NCBI RefSeq assembly: GCF_026870155.1
Contig: NZ_CP113975.1
Coordinates: 3,286,001 to 3,350,000, forward strand
Origin: Flavobacterium marginilacus
Lineage (GTDB): Bacteria; Bacteroidota; Bacteroidia; Flavobacteriales; Flavobacteriaceae
Length of the DNA stretch: 64,000 bases
Direction: 5' to 3'
Part shown: positions 42,176 to 49,944 of the stretch, in pieces
Numbering within the stretch: position 1 is the first letter of the stretch
Layout: every line of letters begins with the position of its first letter
Notes under the pieces: model-generated
What the model was told of the DNA's origin: nothing
Seen by the model: the letters and a program-made list of their open reading frames with translations, nothing else
The model's database searches: none
Translations under genes and position numbers: made by a program

Positions 42176-43151
42176 CAGCGCCACCGACTGCCATACCATC
42201 GGAAGGTTTTTCGGGGTCAACGGAAAAAAACTTCAAAGACAGTATAAAAAACACCTGAGCTCCTTTAATACCTGGGCTCCACGAGAACATGCCCATCAGT
42301 GGATTCTTTACCCTGAAAACATAGGTACACACTTATCGATTGATGAAGTAGCTTTGTCTCAGGGAGAGCTTTACACCATTGTAACCAACAAGAAGTTCAA
42401 AGGCAAACAAGGTTGCTTAGTGGCTATTATTGCTGGAACAAAGGCAGATCAAGTCATAGAACACATCAGTAAGATTGATTATAAAAAAAGAAGTGGTGTT
42501 CAAGAGATAACACTGGACATGGCTAATTCTATGAAACTGATCTCCAAAAAATGCTTCCCAAAAGCAATACAGGTCACTGACAGATTCCATGTTCAAAAAT
42601 TAGCATTGGAAGCCATGCAAGAAATCAGAATCAAACATCGCTGGGAAGCTATGGATCTTGAGAATCAATTGATAATGCAAGCCAAAAAAGAGAATAAAAC
42701 ATTTATACAGGAGCTCTTGCCTAATGGAGATTCCTTAAAACAGCTTTTGGCAAGAAGCAGATATGTACTTTATAAATCTCGCGAAAAATGGACTGAGCAC
42801 CAAAATGAGAGAGCGCAATTGTTATTTGAATTATATCCAGATATAAAGAAAGCTTACGGTTTGAGTCAACAACTTCGAGGTATTTACAATAACAACAACG
42901 ACAAGCACGTTGCGATGACAAAACTAGCACATTGGTACAGGAATGTAGAAGAATCAGGGTTTAAAAACTTTAATATATTACTCAATACGGTAACTATTAA
43001 CTATCAGACAATTTTAAACTACTTTGATAACAGGAGTACCAATGCTTCTGCAGAATCTTTTAATGCCAAAATAAAAGCATTTAGAAGTCAGTTTAGAGGT
43101 GTAAGAAAGATAGATTTCTTTCTATTCAGATTATCTAATATTTTTGCCTAA
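42159..43151 (+). CDS. ISAon1-like (ISL3-type) transposase, catalytic ORF
   Basis: The catalytic ORF; the frame opens at 42159 and family-like sequence starts at once (DCHTIGRFFGVNGKKLQRQY, HLSSFNTWAPREHAHQWILY). The only ATG-type start in the frame is internal at 42354 (MSQGELYTIV is read from a non-ATG codon, TTG class), so an upstream non-ATG start or frameshift fusion with the first ORF is likely. ISL3-type catalytic residues: Asp in LSIDEVALSQGELY, Asp in IQVTDRFHVQKLALEAM, and Glu in NRSTNASAESFNAKIKAF. The frame is intact, so the element may still move. Confidence 0.82.
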   Translation, partial: KKSIDNSATDCHTIGRFFGVNGKKLQRQYKKHLSSFNTWAPREHAHQWILYPENIGTHLSIDEVALSQGELYTIVTNKKFKGKQGCLVAIIAGTKADQVIEHISKIDYKKRSGVQEITLDMANSMKLISKKCFPKAIQVTDRFHVQKLALEAMQEIRIKHRWEAMDLENQLIMQAKKENKTFIQELLPNGDSLKQLLARSRYVLYKSREKWTEHQNERAQLLFELYPDIKKAYGLSQQLRGIYNNNNDKHVAMTKLAHWYRNVEESGFKNFNILLNTVTINYQTILNYFDNRSTNASAESFNAKIKAFRSQFRGVRKIDFFLFRLSNIFA

Positions 43152-43234
43152 TCCCCAACTTTTGCACCTGATCCGAATTTATCCCTTTCAGTTCACGCAT
43201 TAATGAATATTTTGACGATAGGGTAAAAGAAAAA

Positions 43235-43263
43235 AACCTTTAAATCCTATGATTTAAAGGGTT
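43235..43263 (-). terminator. Terminator-like hairpin next to the tRNA remnant
   Basis: AACCTTTAAATC and GATTTAAAGGGTT pair across a 4-nt loop; the minus strand continues into a T-run (TTTTTTTC). It stands in the same relation to the tRNA 3'-end remnant at 43288 as the hairpin at 55431 does to the intact tRNA-Ser. Confidence 0.6.
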
Positions 43264-43287
43264 TTAATTCAATTTGTATTTCTACTG

Positions 43288-43303
43288 GCGGAGAAAGAGG
43301 GAT
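43288..43303 (-). repeat. Remnant of a tRNA 3' end (possible att site)
   Basis: GCGGAGAAAGAGGGAT is identical to 55484-55499, the 3' end of tRNA-Ser(UGA), in the same orientation. The sequence after it (cagaacctaaattc) quickly departs from a tRNA, so no complete tRNA is here. Elements that integrate into tRNA genes leave such a partial 3' copy at their far end. Confidence 0.55.
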
Positions 43304-43364
43304 CAGAACCTAAATTCAGCATCCCGCTCTTATACTGCATTTCTAATATTTTTTTACCTGCTGC

Positions 43365-43383
43365 GCCACGATTCTGCCACAAA
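43365..43383. repeat. 19-bp direct repeat, left copy
   Basis: GCCACGATTCTGCCACAAA is identical to 47733-47751 and in the same orientation. The two copies flank the HipBA/HTH/phosphoesterase segment. Both are preceded within 100 bp by tRNA 3'-end-like sequence, so they may be att-core copies. Confidence 0.6.
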
Positions 43384-43649
43384 CTTTAAAACGTGTTAAT
43401 TTTGCATGTAAAACCTTGTTTTTTTAACATGTTATAATTCTATTTTTTTAATATGGCAAAAATACATTTTTTTATAATGTAATCAATTTCTGACGCACTT
43501 ATTTGCATTTGTGTTTAATGAGAATAGATTATTATAGCTACTTCCGATATTTTACTGTTCACCTAATTATATGCTTTTGAATATAAAAAAACATATAATT
43601 TTAAAAATATATGCTTTTGCATATAATGAAATTTACTTTAATAATAGCA

Positions 43650-44903
43650 TTAAGATACTTTGAATGCGGCGGCCATTAATTCTTGTTCTGCTCTAGAGAT
43701 TCCAATTTTTTGCGCAATGACTTTCCAACTGCTTACGGCCTCAATAACTTCATTTATGATTTTATCCATTTGGCTGTTATCTAGCCTAAAATATTCTCCA
43801 ACACTTATTGCAAGATTAAAATCAAGCTCGTTGTTGTGAGTATCAATATTCAAGGCAAGGCCATCCTTATCTATTGAGGGATTAATATCATAGGCTGGAG
43901 ATAGTGTCCAACCTTCGTTAGTTAATATGAATCCATGATTTCTAAGGTGGTCATCAGTGTTAGAAACAGCAATATTAAAAATAATCCTGCGCCATAGCTG
44001 CTGTAAGTTTTCATTAATATTCACTCCATAGTTTTGAATAAAATCAGCAATGTCAAGATAACTTGGTGTATTATTGCGAATTGTATCTTCACTATTAGAA
44101 GTCATCGTCATTGCCGACGCAAAATGTATTCTTTGTTCTTTTTCCCGATCGAAACGCTTTGTGAAAAAAGTGTTGTACTTTCCGGCAATCTTATCTATTT
44201 TGCTTGGCGTCATATTTATGCCCGCTTTAAGTGCTAGTTCATAGGCAAGCATTTCCCATGCTCCCTTATCAATCGTATCATTTTTTGAAGGGAATTTTGC
44301 TATCCAGAGCTCCTTATTCTCATCAAGAATATTAGCTTTTGGCCTGGCTCCTCCAAGAGAAGAGCCTGGAGCCATGAGAACAGAGAGCCATTTTTGGGTC
44401 TCCTTGTTATCATCGTCATTCTCCAGCATTTTTGCGGCGTTCTGAAGTTCACGGATGGAAGACCATGGTGGAGTAGGGCTTGTATTATTATTGTCTAAAA
44501 ATGGTCCGTCGGGCTCAGTCTTAAAACGCAACGCTCCCATGCGGCTTTCATCGTAAACACCAAGAAGATAATCTATATCGTAAAGTGTCCGTGGTTTTTC
44601 TCCATTCTCTTTTGCCTGCTGGCTGACTCGTCTTTTCATTAGTGTTCGCCCCCATGTATCTGGCATACTATCAAGGAAAATTCCAAAGTTTTCTTTATCA
44701 CTTGGGAATTGTGGACCTGAATAAAACTGAATATCCGGATCAAAAAGCATCTGATCTTTTGATTTAATCCATGTTCTGTCGTATTCAAAGCTGAATGATT
44801 TTTTGCCTTTGGCAAAATGTGCCGACAGTATGCCTGTTAACTCAGGTTCCTGCATACCTATCCAGTGTGCATAAACATATATGTCGAATTTGTTCTGTGC
44901 CAT
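43650..44903 (-). CDS. hipA: HipA-like serine/threonine kinase toxin
   Basis: A 417-residue HipA-type kinase. N-terminal part: FDIYVYAHWIGMQEPELTGI and the FGIFLDSMPDTWGRTLMKRR segment typical of HipA N-domains. The kinase core has a Gly-rich loop MAPGSSLGGARPKANI, the catalytic loop in NTDDHLRNHGF (~residue 315) and the metal-binding DINPS in WTLSPAYDINPS. HipA kinases phosphorylate glutamyl-tRNA synthetase or related targets and slow growth until restrained by HipB. The HipB-like gene is 9 bp upstream. The catalytic residues look intact. The substrate in this branch is not known. Confidence 0.9.
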   Translation of the reverse strand: MAQNKFDIYVYAHWIGMQEPELTGILSAHFAKGKKSFSFEYDRTWIKSKDQMLFDPDIQFYSGPQFPSDKENFGIFLDSMPDTWGRTLMKRRVSQQAKENGEKPRTLYDIDYLLGVYDESRMGALRFKTEPDGPFLDNNNTSPTPPWSSIRELQNAAKMLENDDDNKETQKWLSVLMAPGSSLGGARPKANILDENKELWIAKFPSKNDTIDKGAWEMLAYELALKAGINMTPSKIDKIAGKYNTFFTKRFDREKEQRIHFASAMTMTSNSEDTIRNNTPSYLDIADFIQNYGVNINENLQQLWRRIIFNIAVSNTDDHLRNHGFILTNEGWTLSPAYDINPSIDKDGLALNIDTHNNELDFNLAISVGEYFRLDNSQMDKIINEVIEAVSSWKVIAQKIGISRAEQELMAAAFKVS

Positions 44904-44912
44904 CTCTTCTAA

Positions 44913-45200
44913 TTATAATAACTCTAGGTCTTGTAATTTTCGTCCAAAGGTATCATCCGCTGCAAGTTTAAGAAAATCCTCATGAAGACCTAAGACCCGA
45001 AGTACATTAAAATAAGCACCCATAGCTACACCTTCATTTCCTTGTTCTATTAGATACAATGTAGATCTTGCGATATCTGCACGTTCAGCTACTTGATTAG
45101 TGGTAAGTTTACGTCTTTTTCTCGCTAGTTTAATATTCTCTCCCATTTGTTCCATCACCTCCTTATATTTAGGATAAATGATTTGTTTCTTCCTGTTCAT
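44913..45200 (-). CDS. hipB: HipB-like HTH antitoxin/repressor
   Basis: A 95-residue protein with an XRE-type helix-turn-helix: GENIKLARKRRKLTTNQVAE then RADIARSTLYLIEQGNEGVA. It should bind DNA as a dimer, repress its own operon and hold the kinase encoded 9 bp downstream. A 15-bp perfect inverted repeat 28 bp upstream of the start (45228-45278) is a good operator candidate. The start is the ATG at 45198-45200; a purine-rich stretch precedes it on the minus strand. Confidence 0.88.
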   Translation of the reverse strand: MNRKKQIIYPKYKEVMEQMGENIKLARKRRKLTTNQVAERADIARSTLYLIEQGNEGVAMGAYFNVLRVLGLHEDFLKLAADDTFGRKLQDLELL

Positions 45201-45227
45201 CTTTGCAATGTATTACTAATGTTACTG

Positions 45228-45278
45228 TTGATTGTTATTTCATACAAAATTAATCAATTTGTTTGAAATAACAATCAA
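45228..45278. promoter_or_regulatory. Candidate HipB operator (15-bp inverted repeat)
   Basis: TTGATTGTTATTTCA (45228-45242) and TGAAATAACAATCAA (45264-45278) are perfect inverted copies with a 21-bp spacer. The site lies just upstream of the hipB-like start, the usual place for autoregulation. Two more half-matching words (aatcaatttg) occur around the right arm. Confidence 0.65.
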
Positions 45279-45297
45279 TTTGTTTGTTTTCTTTCTA

Positions 45298-45358
45298 TTC
45301 TTCTTCTTGTTCTTGTTGTTCTTGTTGTTCTTGTTCTTGTTCTTGTTGTTGTTGTTGG
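45298..45358. repeat. Simple-sequence repeat of CTTGTT/TTG units
   Basis: About 60 bp made of ttcttcttcttgttcttgtt followed by more ttgttc and a ttgttgttgttg end. Such tracts are prone to strand slippage. No open frame runs through it, so it would act, if at all, on spacing or transcription. Confidence 0.8.
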
Positions 45359-45619
45359 AGATACCAAATCTCATCAACATGATCATCTCAGTTGGAATTA
45401 TTCTTTTTTGAATCTATATAAATGAAGAGTAAAAACTTAAAAGTTAGAGAAATAAAAAAGTAGACTGTGACAAAAGATACATATAATTTCCAATTCGAAA
45501 ACTATTTTAGCAGTCTTTAAAAAATCAAATTAATTTTATAAGGCTAACCACTAAGGTTTTTGTTGATATTAGAATAAAAACTTCAATCAAGTAAACAATT
45601 AGAATTCTAACTTACTTAA

Positions 45620-46036
45620 ATGAAAAAAGCTAAGAGATACAAGATTATCAATAAATTTTTTAAACTTGATCAGAGATTAAATAAGATAGAAAATTTGTTG
45701 CTCTTAAACGAATCGCAGATTAATCTATTATCATACGAAAGGTGCAAAAGCTCTTATAGTAAAAGTGAGCTTGCAATTCTGTTCTATATTCTGATGGATG
45801 AAGGTCTGTTCTTTTTTGATCCATCTGATGTGAAAAAAAATCGAATCAGTATTCAGGAATTCATAAGTAGCAATTTCACATATAGAGATAATGAAGGAGT
45901 TCAGAAAAAAATAACTAGGATAAGCAGACAGTTTTCCGAGTGTAAAGGTTATACTTATAAAGAGAAACAGATGATATTTTTAGATGACTTGATTGGGATA
46001 TTGACGGAGCGGAAAAGAAAACTTGAGAACTGGTAA
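45620..46036 (+). CDS. Small RteC-like protein of mobile elements (tentative)
   Basis: A 138-residue, lysine-rich protein with no signal peptide. The middle and C-terminal parts (SYSKSELAILFYILMDEGLF, then ISIQEFISSNFTYRDNEG, ending IFLDDLIGILTERKRKLENW) resemble in pattern the C-terminal domain of RteC-type regulators found on Bacteroidota mobile elements: a short helix, a structured acidic loop, and a closing FLD-L helix. The similarity is by eye and weak. Position next to an excisionase-like gene, 39 bp downstream, supports a role in element excision control. Confidence 0.5.
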   Translation: MKKAKRYKIINKFFKLDQRLNKIENLLLLNESQINLLSYERCKSSYSKSELAILFYILMDEGLFFFDPSDVKKNRISIQEFISSNFTYRDNEGVQKKITRISRQFSECKGYTYKEKQMIFLDDLIGILTERKRKLENW

Positions 46037-46075
46037 GCTGGAAAAAAAAATATAATATCAACAAACAATTCAATT

Positions 46076-46357
46076 ATGACAAAGAAAGAAAAGAGGCAAG
46101 CTTTTATAATGGAGATTAAAAATATTATTGATCCTTTAATGTTAAAACTGGAAGCGATCGATTCAAAAATCAGTAAAGGAAAAACCTTGAGACCTGCTTA
46201 TTACAGAAATGAGGATTTAAAAAAAATATTTGGACTGTCTAATAATACTATTATAAAATACAGGCAGACTGGGATTCTTCCACATACTAAACTAGGAGAT
46301 ATATTTCTATACGATAGTGTGAAGATTGAGGAAACTCTTCGTAAGAATTGTATCTGA
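46076..46357 (+). CDS. Excisionase-like HTH protein
   Basis: A 93-residue DNA-binding protein of the HTH_17/MerR-like excisionase type. After a helical N-terminus, YYRNEDLKKIFGLSNNTIIK then YRQTGILPHTKLGDIFLYD forms the winged helix that reads DNA and selects start sites or att arms. Such proteins accompany Bacteroidota integrative elements and help the integrase excise. It lies 39 bp after the RteC-like gene and 79 bp before the phosphoesterase start. Confidence 0.8.
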   Translation: MTKKEKRQAFIMEIKNIIDPLMLKLEAIDSKISKGKTLRPAYYRNEDLKKIFGLSNNTIIKYRQTGILPHTKLGDIFLYDSVKIEETLRKNCI

Positions 46358-46436
46358 ATGAATCTTTTTTTTATAACAATATAAAGAGCAACTTTCTTTC
46401 TTTTTGCGAGTCTTGGTTCTTAAAAATAATAATAAT

Positions 46437-47204
46437 ATGGAGATAAACAGAATTCAATATGCTTCAGATCTGCATCTGGAGTTTATTAAAAACAAAGAAT
46501 TCCTGAGAGATAATCCCTTAATTCCAAACGGAGATATCTTAATTCTGGCTGGGGATATTGTACCTTTTTCGCTCATGGATAAACATCACGATTTTTTTGA
46601 TTTCTTGTCCGATAATTTCCAAATGACATATTGGATTCCTGGAAATCATGAGTATTACTATTTTGATGCTCTTCTGAAAATAGGAACTTTTTATGAAAAG
46701 ATTAGAAATAATGTAATCCTTCTAAATAATTATGTTGTAGAATATGATAATTTAAAACTGGTTTTCTCGACTCTATGGTCCCATATTAGTCCGATTTCCA
46801 GATTAAATATTGAAAGAGGGCTCAGTGATTTTCATGTTATTAAATATAATGGGGCAAGCTTTTCAGCAATTGATTATAATAAGTTATATTTTGAGAATCT
46901 AGAGTTTATCACGAAGATTCTACAGACTCCAGAGTCTAAAAAAACTGTTGTCACAACTCATCATGTTCCGACTTTCAAAGAATATCCAAAAATGTATTAA
47001 AATAGTCCCTTGAACGAAGCTTTTGCTGTAGAACTTTCAGAGCTTATTAAACAGTTCCAGCCAATTTACTGGATTTATGGACACAGTCATTATAATAATA
47101 AGGATTTTAAAATTGGAAATACAAATATAGTAACAAACCAGCTTGGATATATCCAACGAGGTGAAAATGACAGGTTTTGCAGTGACAAAGTTTTAATTTT
47201 CTGA
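46437..47204 (+). pseudogene. Metallophosphoesterase interrupted by one in-frame stop
   Basis: A calcineurin-like phosphoesterase of 255 codons, opened by ATG 46437 (MEINRIQYASDLHLEF). Metal-binding motifs: SDLHLE, LAGDIV, GNHEYYY and THHVP lie before a TAA at 46998-47000; the final GHSHYN motif lies after it in the same frame (206 codons from 46437 the frame continues as NSPLNEAFAVELSEL). One base change (for example AAA or CAA to TAA) explains it. Both halves read cleanly, so the mutation is recent or the stop is read through. Its substrate is unknown; proteins like this occur next to defence and mobile genes. Confidence 0.85.
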
Positions 47205-47869
47205 ATTTCATGGTGTAAAGCTATTTCGACGGATACAATTTATTACTTTAATTCTTAATAGGATATGAAAATGCTATTTTACTGGAAGATATTTTACAAC
47301 TAACGCTCATTGAAGGTTTTAATGGTGATCAATGTAAGTGACATCGAAATCTAGTTTTTTCTACCCATGTTCTGCCCACCTTATCTACTTTTGTCTTTAA
47401 TAGAAGACCAGGATTTGAACTTTCCCAAGGATTGTAATTCAATTGTTGATAAGGTTATCTGCCTACTTTTCTACCCACCTTTCAAAATTAGAGTGTTTTT
47501 AAGATATAACATCACAACTGGAAAGTGCATTTATTTTTAGCTAACTTATATGAAGTTAAATCATGTTCATTTTTTCGTATTGTTCACGAAACTTGAACTA
47601 TTAAAAAAGTGAACAAATTACAAGATACGAATCTGCTGCACCCAAATCAGCAAACATATCGGTCTCACTCCGATTCGAACCCTAATTCTAAGATGCTGTT
47701 TTTATCGGTTTTTAATCTAGAATTTATAATGTGCCACGATTCTGCCACAAAACTTAACTTGGTAAAAGCTTTAAGAAGTTTATTAAAGTTTTTTGGCACT
47801 GTTGGAGATCGCTCCAAAATAAATATGCATATGAAATAGAAGCAATTCTCTACTAAATAGCTGCCTGAA
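47205..47869. other. Junction region with tRNA-like and attachment-like repeats
   Basis: No gene. Around 47409-47423 there is a tRNA-T-arm-like gaccaggatttgaac, around 47668-47680 another (tccgattcgaaccc), and at 47733-47751 the right copy of the 19-bp repeat. An inverted pair aaggattgtaattcaattg / aacaattg occurs near 47430. An open frame at 47609-47839 crosses these and has no recognised content. It looks like the scar of several integration events. Confidence 0.55.
47733..47751. repeat. 19-bp direct repeat, right copy
   Basis: GCCACGATTCTGCCACAAA, identical to 43365-43383. About 4.37 kb lies between the copies. Following bases also agree loosely (aactt in both). Confidence 0.6.
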
Positions 47870-48523
47870 TTATAAGAACGGTTCAGTTAGCCTGTGTTTA
47901 AAAGAAAATAAAACAAGTCCAACTTTTGATCTTATATTGTATTTTTCAAATAAAGCGGCTCTGTAAACTTCAATAGATTTTATAGACAAATTCATAATTT
48001 CGGCCATCTGTTCATAGGTTAATTCCCTTTCATCGCAAACCAGTCTAAGGAAATCGAATTCCCGCTGCGTTAAAATAATATTCTCTTTTTTCTCACTGTT
48101 GTTATCATAATTACGTACGCGTTTAAGAATTTCGGAAACATTATTATACCCTATTTTAATAATGTTATCAATAGCAAATTTCAAATCGTGAGCTGTACAG
48201 TTTTTGTGTAAAAAACCTCTGGCGCCATGATGATAAGCAGCATCGATTATTTGCTCGTCAAGATGCTGTGTCAAAAGTAGCACCTTGAACTCTTCTTGCT
48301 TTTCTTCAAGTGTTTTTAATACTTCAATACCATTCATATTGGGCATGGAATAATCCAAAATGTAAATATCTGGGGTAGGATTTATCGGCAATGCCTGCAG
48401 GAAATCATCACCATCATCAAACTCATTAATTACTTTGAAGTTGCCTATTTTATGTAGTAACTCTTTCAAGCCTTGTCTTACAATAGCATGATCATCGATT
48501 ATACAAATAGTAGTCTGTTCCAT
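47870..48523 (-). CDS. NarL/LuxR-type response regulator
   Basis: A 217-residue regulator. The receiver (1-125) has TICIIDDHAIVRQGLKELL and the phosphoacceptor D57 in DIYILDYSMPNMNG; the Thr and Lys positions are in LLLTQHLDEQ and GFLHKNCTAHD. The GerE/LuxR HTH (~145-205) reads ILTQREFDFLRLVCDERELT then YEQMAEIMNLSIKSIEVYRA. It is the last gene of the minus-strand arm: lipoprotein, membrane protein, kinase, regulator. Likely target: the duplicated palindrome at 50643-50801. Confidence 0.92.
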   Translation of the reverse strand: MEQTTICIIDDHAIVRQGLKELLHKIGNFKVINEFDDGDDFLQALPINPTPDIYILDYSMPNMNGIEVLKTLEEKQEEFKVLLLTQHLDEQIIDAAYHHGARGFLHKNCTAHDLKFAIDNIIKIGYNNVSEILKRVRNYDNNSEKKENIILTQREFDFLRLVCDERELTYEQMAEIMNLSIKSIEVYRAALFEKYNIRSKVGLVLFSFKHRLTEPFL

Positions 48524-48526
48524 ACT

Positions 48527-49300
48527 TTAAATTCTTTTATTTTCGGAAAGGATAATTTTAGTACCAGATCCTATTTGACTTTCTACCTCTAAAATATAGT
48601 CTATACTATTGGCCCTGTTGATCATGTTTAGTAATCCTAAAGATAATTTGTTTTTTTTATCGGAAGAATCAAATCCTTTACCATTATCCGCAATAATCAT
48701 TTTAAAATCAGGGTTAGTCGTTATCAAAATACTCATTGTCGAAGCTTTAGCATGTTTAAAAATATTACTAATACATTCTTGAAAAATACGGTAAATGATT
48801 ATTTTTTCATTATCATCAAATTTCTTAAACACGATTTCTTCAAAAGAGTATTTAATGTCAACTTTATTGTTTTTTTGCAGTCGTATTATTTCTGTTTCTA
48901 TAGCTTTTATGACATCCTGCTGTAATAACAATTGACTGTTCAGGGCATGACTGATACTTCGTATGGATTTGGATAAATGGCCTAGTGATTGTGATACAGG
49001 GTCTAATTTTTTTTCCAGTTCCAGGGAATCCAGTTTCATATTTTCAATTTGAAAATTGATGTAAGTCAACTGCTGACCAGCATCATCATGAAGATCCTGA
49101 GAAATATTATTTAATACCTGCTCCTGGGTTTCAATTACAGTTTGGGTGATTGTTTTTTGAAAATCGAGATCTTTTTGATGTAATAACTTGGTATATTTTT
49201 TTATTTTATTAAAATAAAGACGAATCAGTATAACACAAAAAAAAAGTATTAAACCAATAAATATAAAGGCAATTATTATTCCTAGTACGATTTGGTTCAT
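48527..49300 (-). CDS. NarX-like sensor histidine kinase with one N-terminal TM
   Basis: A 257-residue kinase of the HisKA_3 class. One transmembrane helix (IVLGIIIAFIFIGLILFF) is followed by a coiled linker, the phosphoacceptor H71 in NISQDLHDDAGQQLTYINFQ, and an ATPase domain (IFQECISNIFKHAKAS N-box; MIIADNGKGFDSSDKKN; LSLGLLNMINRANSI). It has no sensor domain of its own. Its start overlaps the stop of the membrane protein gene by 4 bp (ATGA), so that protein is a likely sensing partner. It ends 3 bp before the regulator start. Confidence 0.92.
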   Translation of the reverse strand: MNQIVLGIIIAFIFIGLILFFCVILIRLYFNKIKKYTKLLHQKDLDFQKTITQTVIETQEQVLNNISQDLHDDAGQQLTYINFQIENMKLDSLELEKKLDPVSQSLGHLSKSIRSISHALNSQLLLQQDVIKAIETEIIRLQKNNKVDIKYSFEEIVFKKFDDNEKIIIYRIFQECISNIFKHAKASTMSILITTNPDFKMIIADNGKGFDSSDKKNKLSLGLLNMINRANSIDYILEVESQIGSGTKIILSENKRI

Positions 49301-49935
49301 TTGTGGTTATTTTTTTCTCTGTAGATGTAAATATTAATTAAAGTATAGTAGGCGATACAGACTATATTGACAATGAAAACATATAATGTAACCTGGCCAA
49401 ATAAAATTTCTCCAGTAACATTCAGTGGTTTAAATCCTATCAGTAAACCCATGCCAAAAAAGAAATATACCGGTGCAAACAGTAGTAAATAATTATTGGA
49501 GAGGAAATACATTAAATTCTCTTCTCTCAGCTGCCTGTAACTTTCATAAATAAAAAGTATGACATACAGAAGGGCGCCAAAGACAAAAGTATAATAGTTA
49601 TAAATATCAATTATTTCAATAACAATGAAATTAATAACAGAAAAAAGCACAAAAATGGATAGCACAACATTAGGTGTCTTTTTTCTGTTTATATTTTCTC
49701 TAAACGCGGCCATCCATAAAATATCATGAAAAATAATACTGATGTTAAATGGTATTCGGATAGGTTTATTATTATATACTAAAATAGAATTTACCAGTTC
49801 GGTAATAAAAACTACCAACAGGATGTACAACAAATAGCGATGCATTTTAATTTCCCATCGAAGATTCCATAAACCCAAAAGCAGCGTTATTAAAACGCAC
49901 GCTTTTATTGGATTTATAATATCTAGTATGTTCAA
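49297..49935 (-). CDS. Multi-TM membrane protein, possible sensor partner of the kinase
   Basis: A 212-residue protein with about six to seven hydrophobic helices: IKACVLITLLLGLWNL, YLLYILLVVFITELVNSIL, VVLSIFVLFSVINFIVIEII, TFVFGALLYVILFIYESYR, YLLLFAPVYFFFGMGLLIGF and VTLYVFIVNIVCIAYYTLI. I recognise no named family. The 4-bp overlap with the kinase gene and the lack of a sensor domain there suggest it provides signal input. The function is inferred from coupling only. Confidence 0.7.
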   Translation of the reverse strand: MNILDIINPIKACVLITLLLGLWNLRWEIKMHRYLLYILLVVFITELVNSILVYNNKPIRIPFNISIIFHDILWMAAFRENINRKKTPNVVLSIFVLFSVINFIVIEIIDIYNYYTFVFGALLYVILFIYESYRQLREENLMYFLSNNYLLLFAPVYFFFGMGLLIGFKPLNVTGEILFGQVTLYVFIVNIVCIAYYTLINIYIYREKNNHK

Positions 49936-49944
49936 TCGTATTTA

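Larger units (their letters stand above)
41758..43174 (+). mobile_element. ISL3-type (ISAon1-like) insertion sequence with 8-bp target duplication
   Basis: The element is 1417 bp. Left end GGATCAAGAACAAAGTCTGG and the reverse complement of the right end (GGATCAGGTGCAAAAGTTGG) agree in most positions over ~23 bp. GAATTTAT flanks both ends (41750-41757 and 43175-43182), the 8-bp duplication typical of ISL3 relatives. Two open frames on the plus strand fill it. Confidence 0.9.
43175..43649. other. Gap with tRNA 3'-end remnant, terminator-like hairpin and attachment-like repeat
   Basis: No gene. It contains a hairpin at 43235-43263, a 16-bp piece identical to the 3' end of tRNA-Ser (43288-43303) and a 19-bp word GCCACGATTCTGCCACAAA (43365-43383) repeated at 47733. 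Downstream, 43570-43630 is AT-rich with repeated atatgcttttg. This looks like the left junction of an integrated island. Confidence 0.6.
45201..45619. other. Regulatory gap with operator and simple-sequence repeat
   Basis: The gap separates the divergent hipBA genes and the plus-strand gene at 45620. It holds the inverted repeat at 45228-45278 and the CTTGTT repeat at 45298-45358; the rest (45360-45600) is AT-rich with no gene visible. Confidence 0.6.

Noticed and set aside
43280..43390. A complete tRNA gene next to the left junction
   Set aside because: Only the 3'-end words match; the anticodon arm and 5' acceptor strand are missing.
45298..45358. CRISPR-like short repeats
   Set aside because: It is a continuous hexamer/trinucleotide tract without spacers or cas genes; I found no CRISPR array anywhere in the window.
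47609..47839. 76-residue plus-strand open frame
   Set aside because: It runs across tRNA-like and att-like repeats and has no recognisable content or leader.
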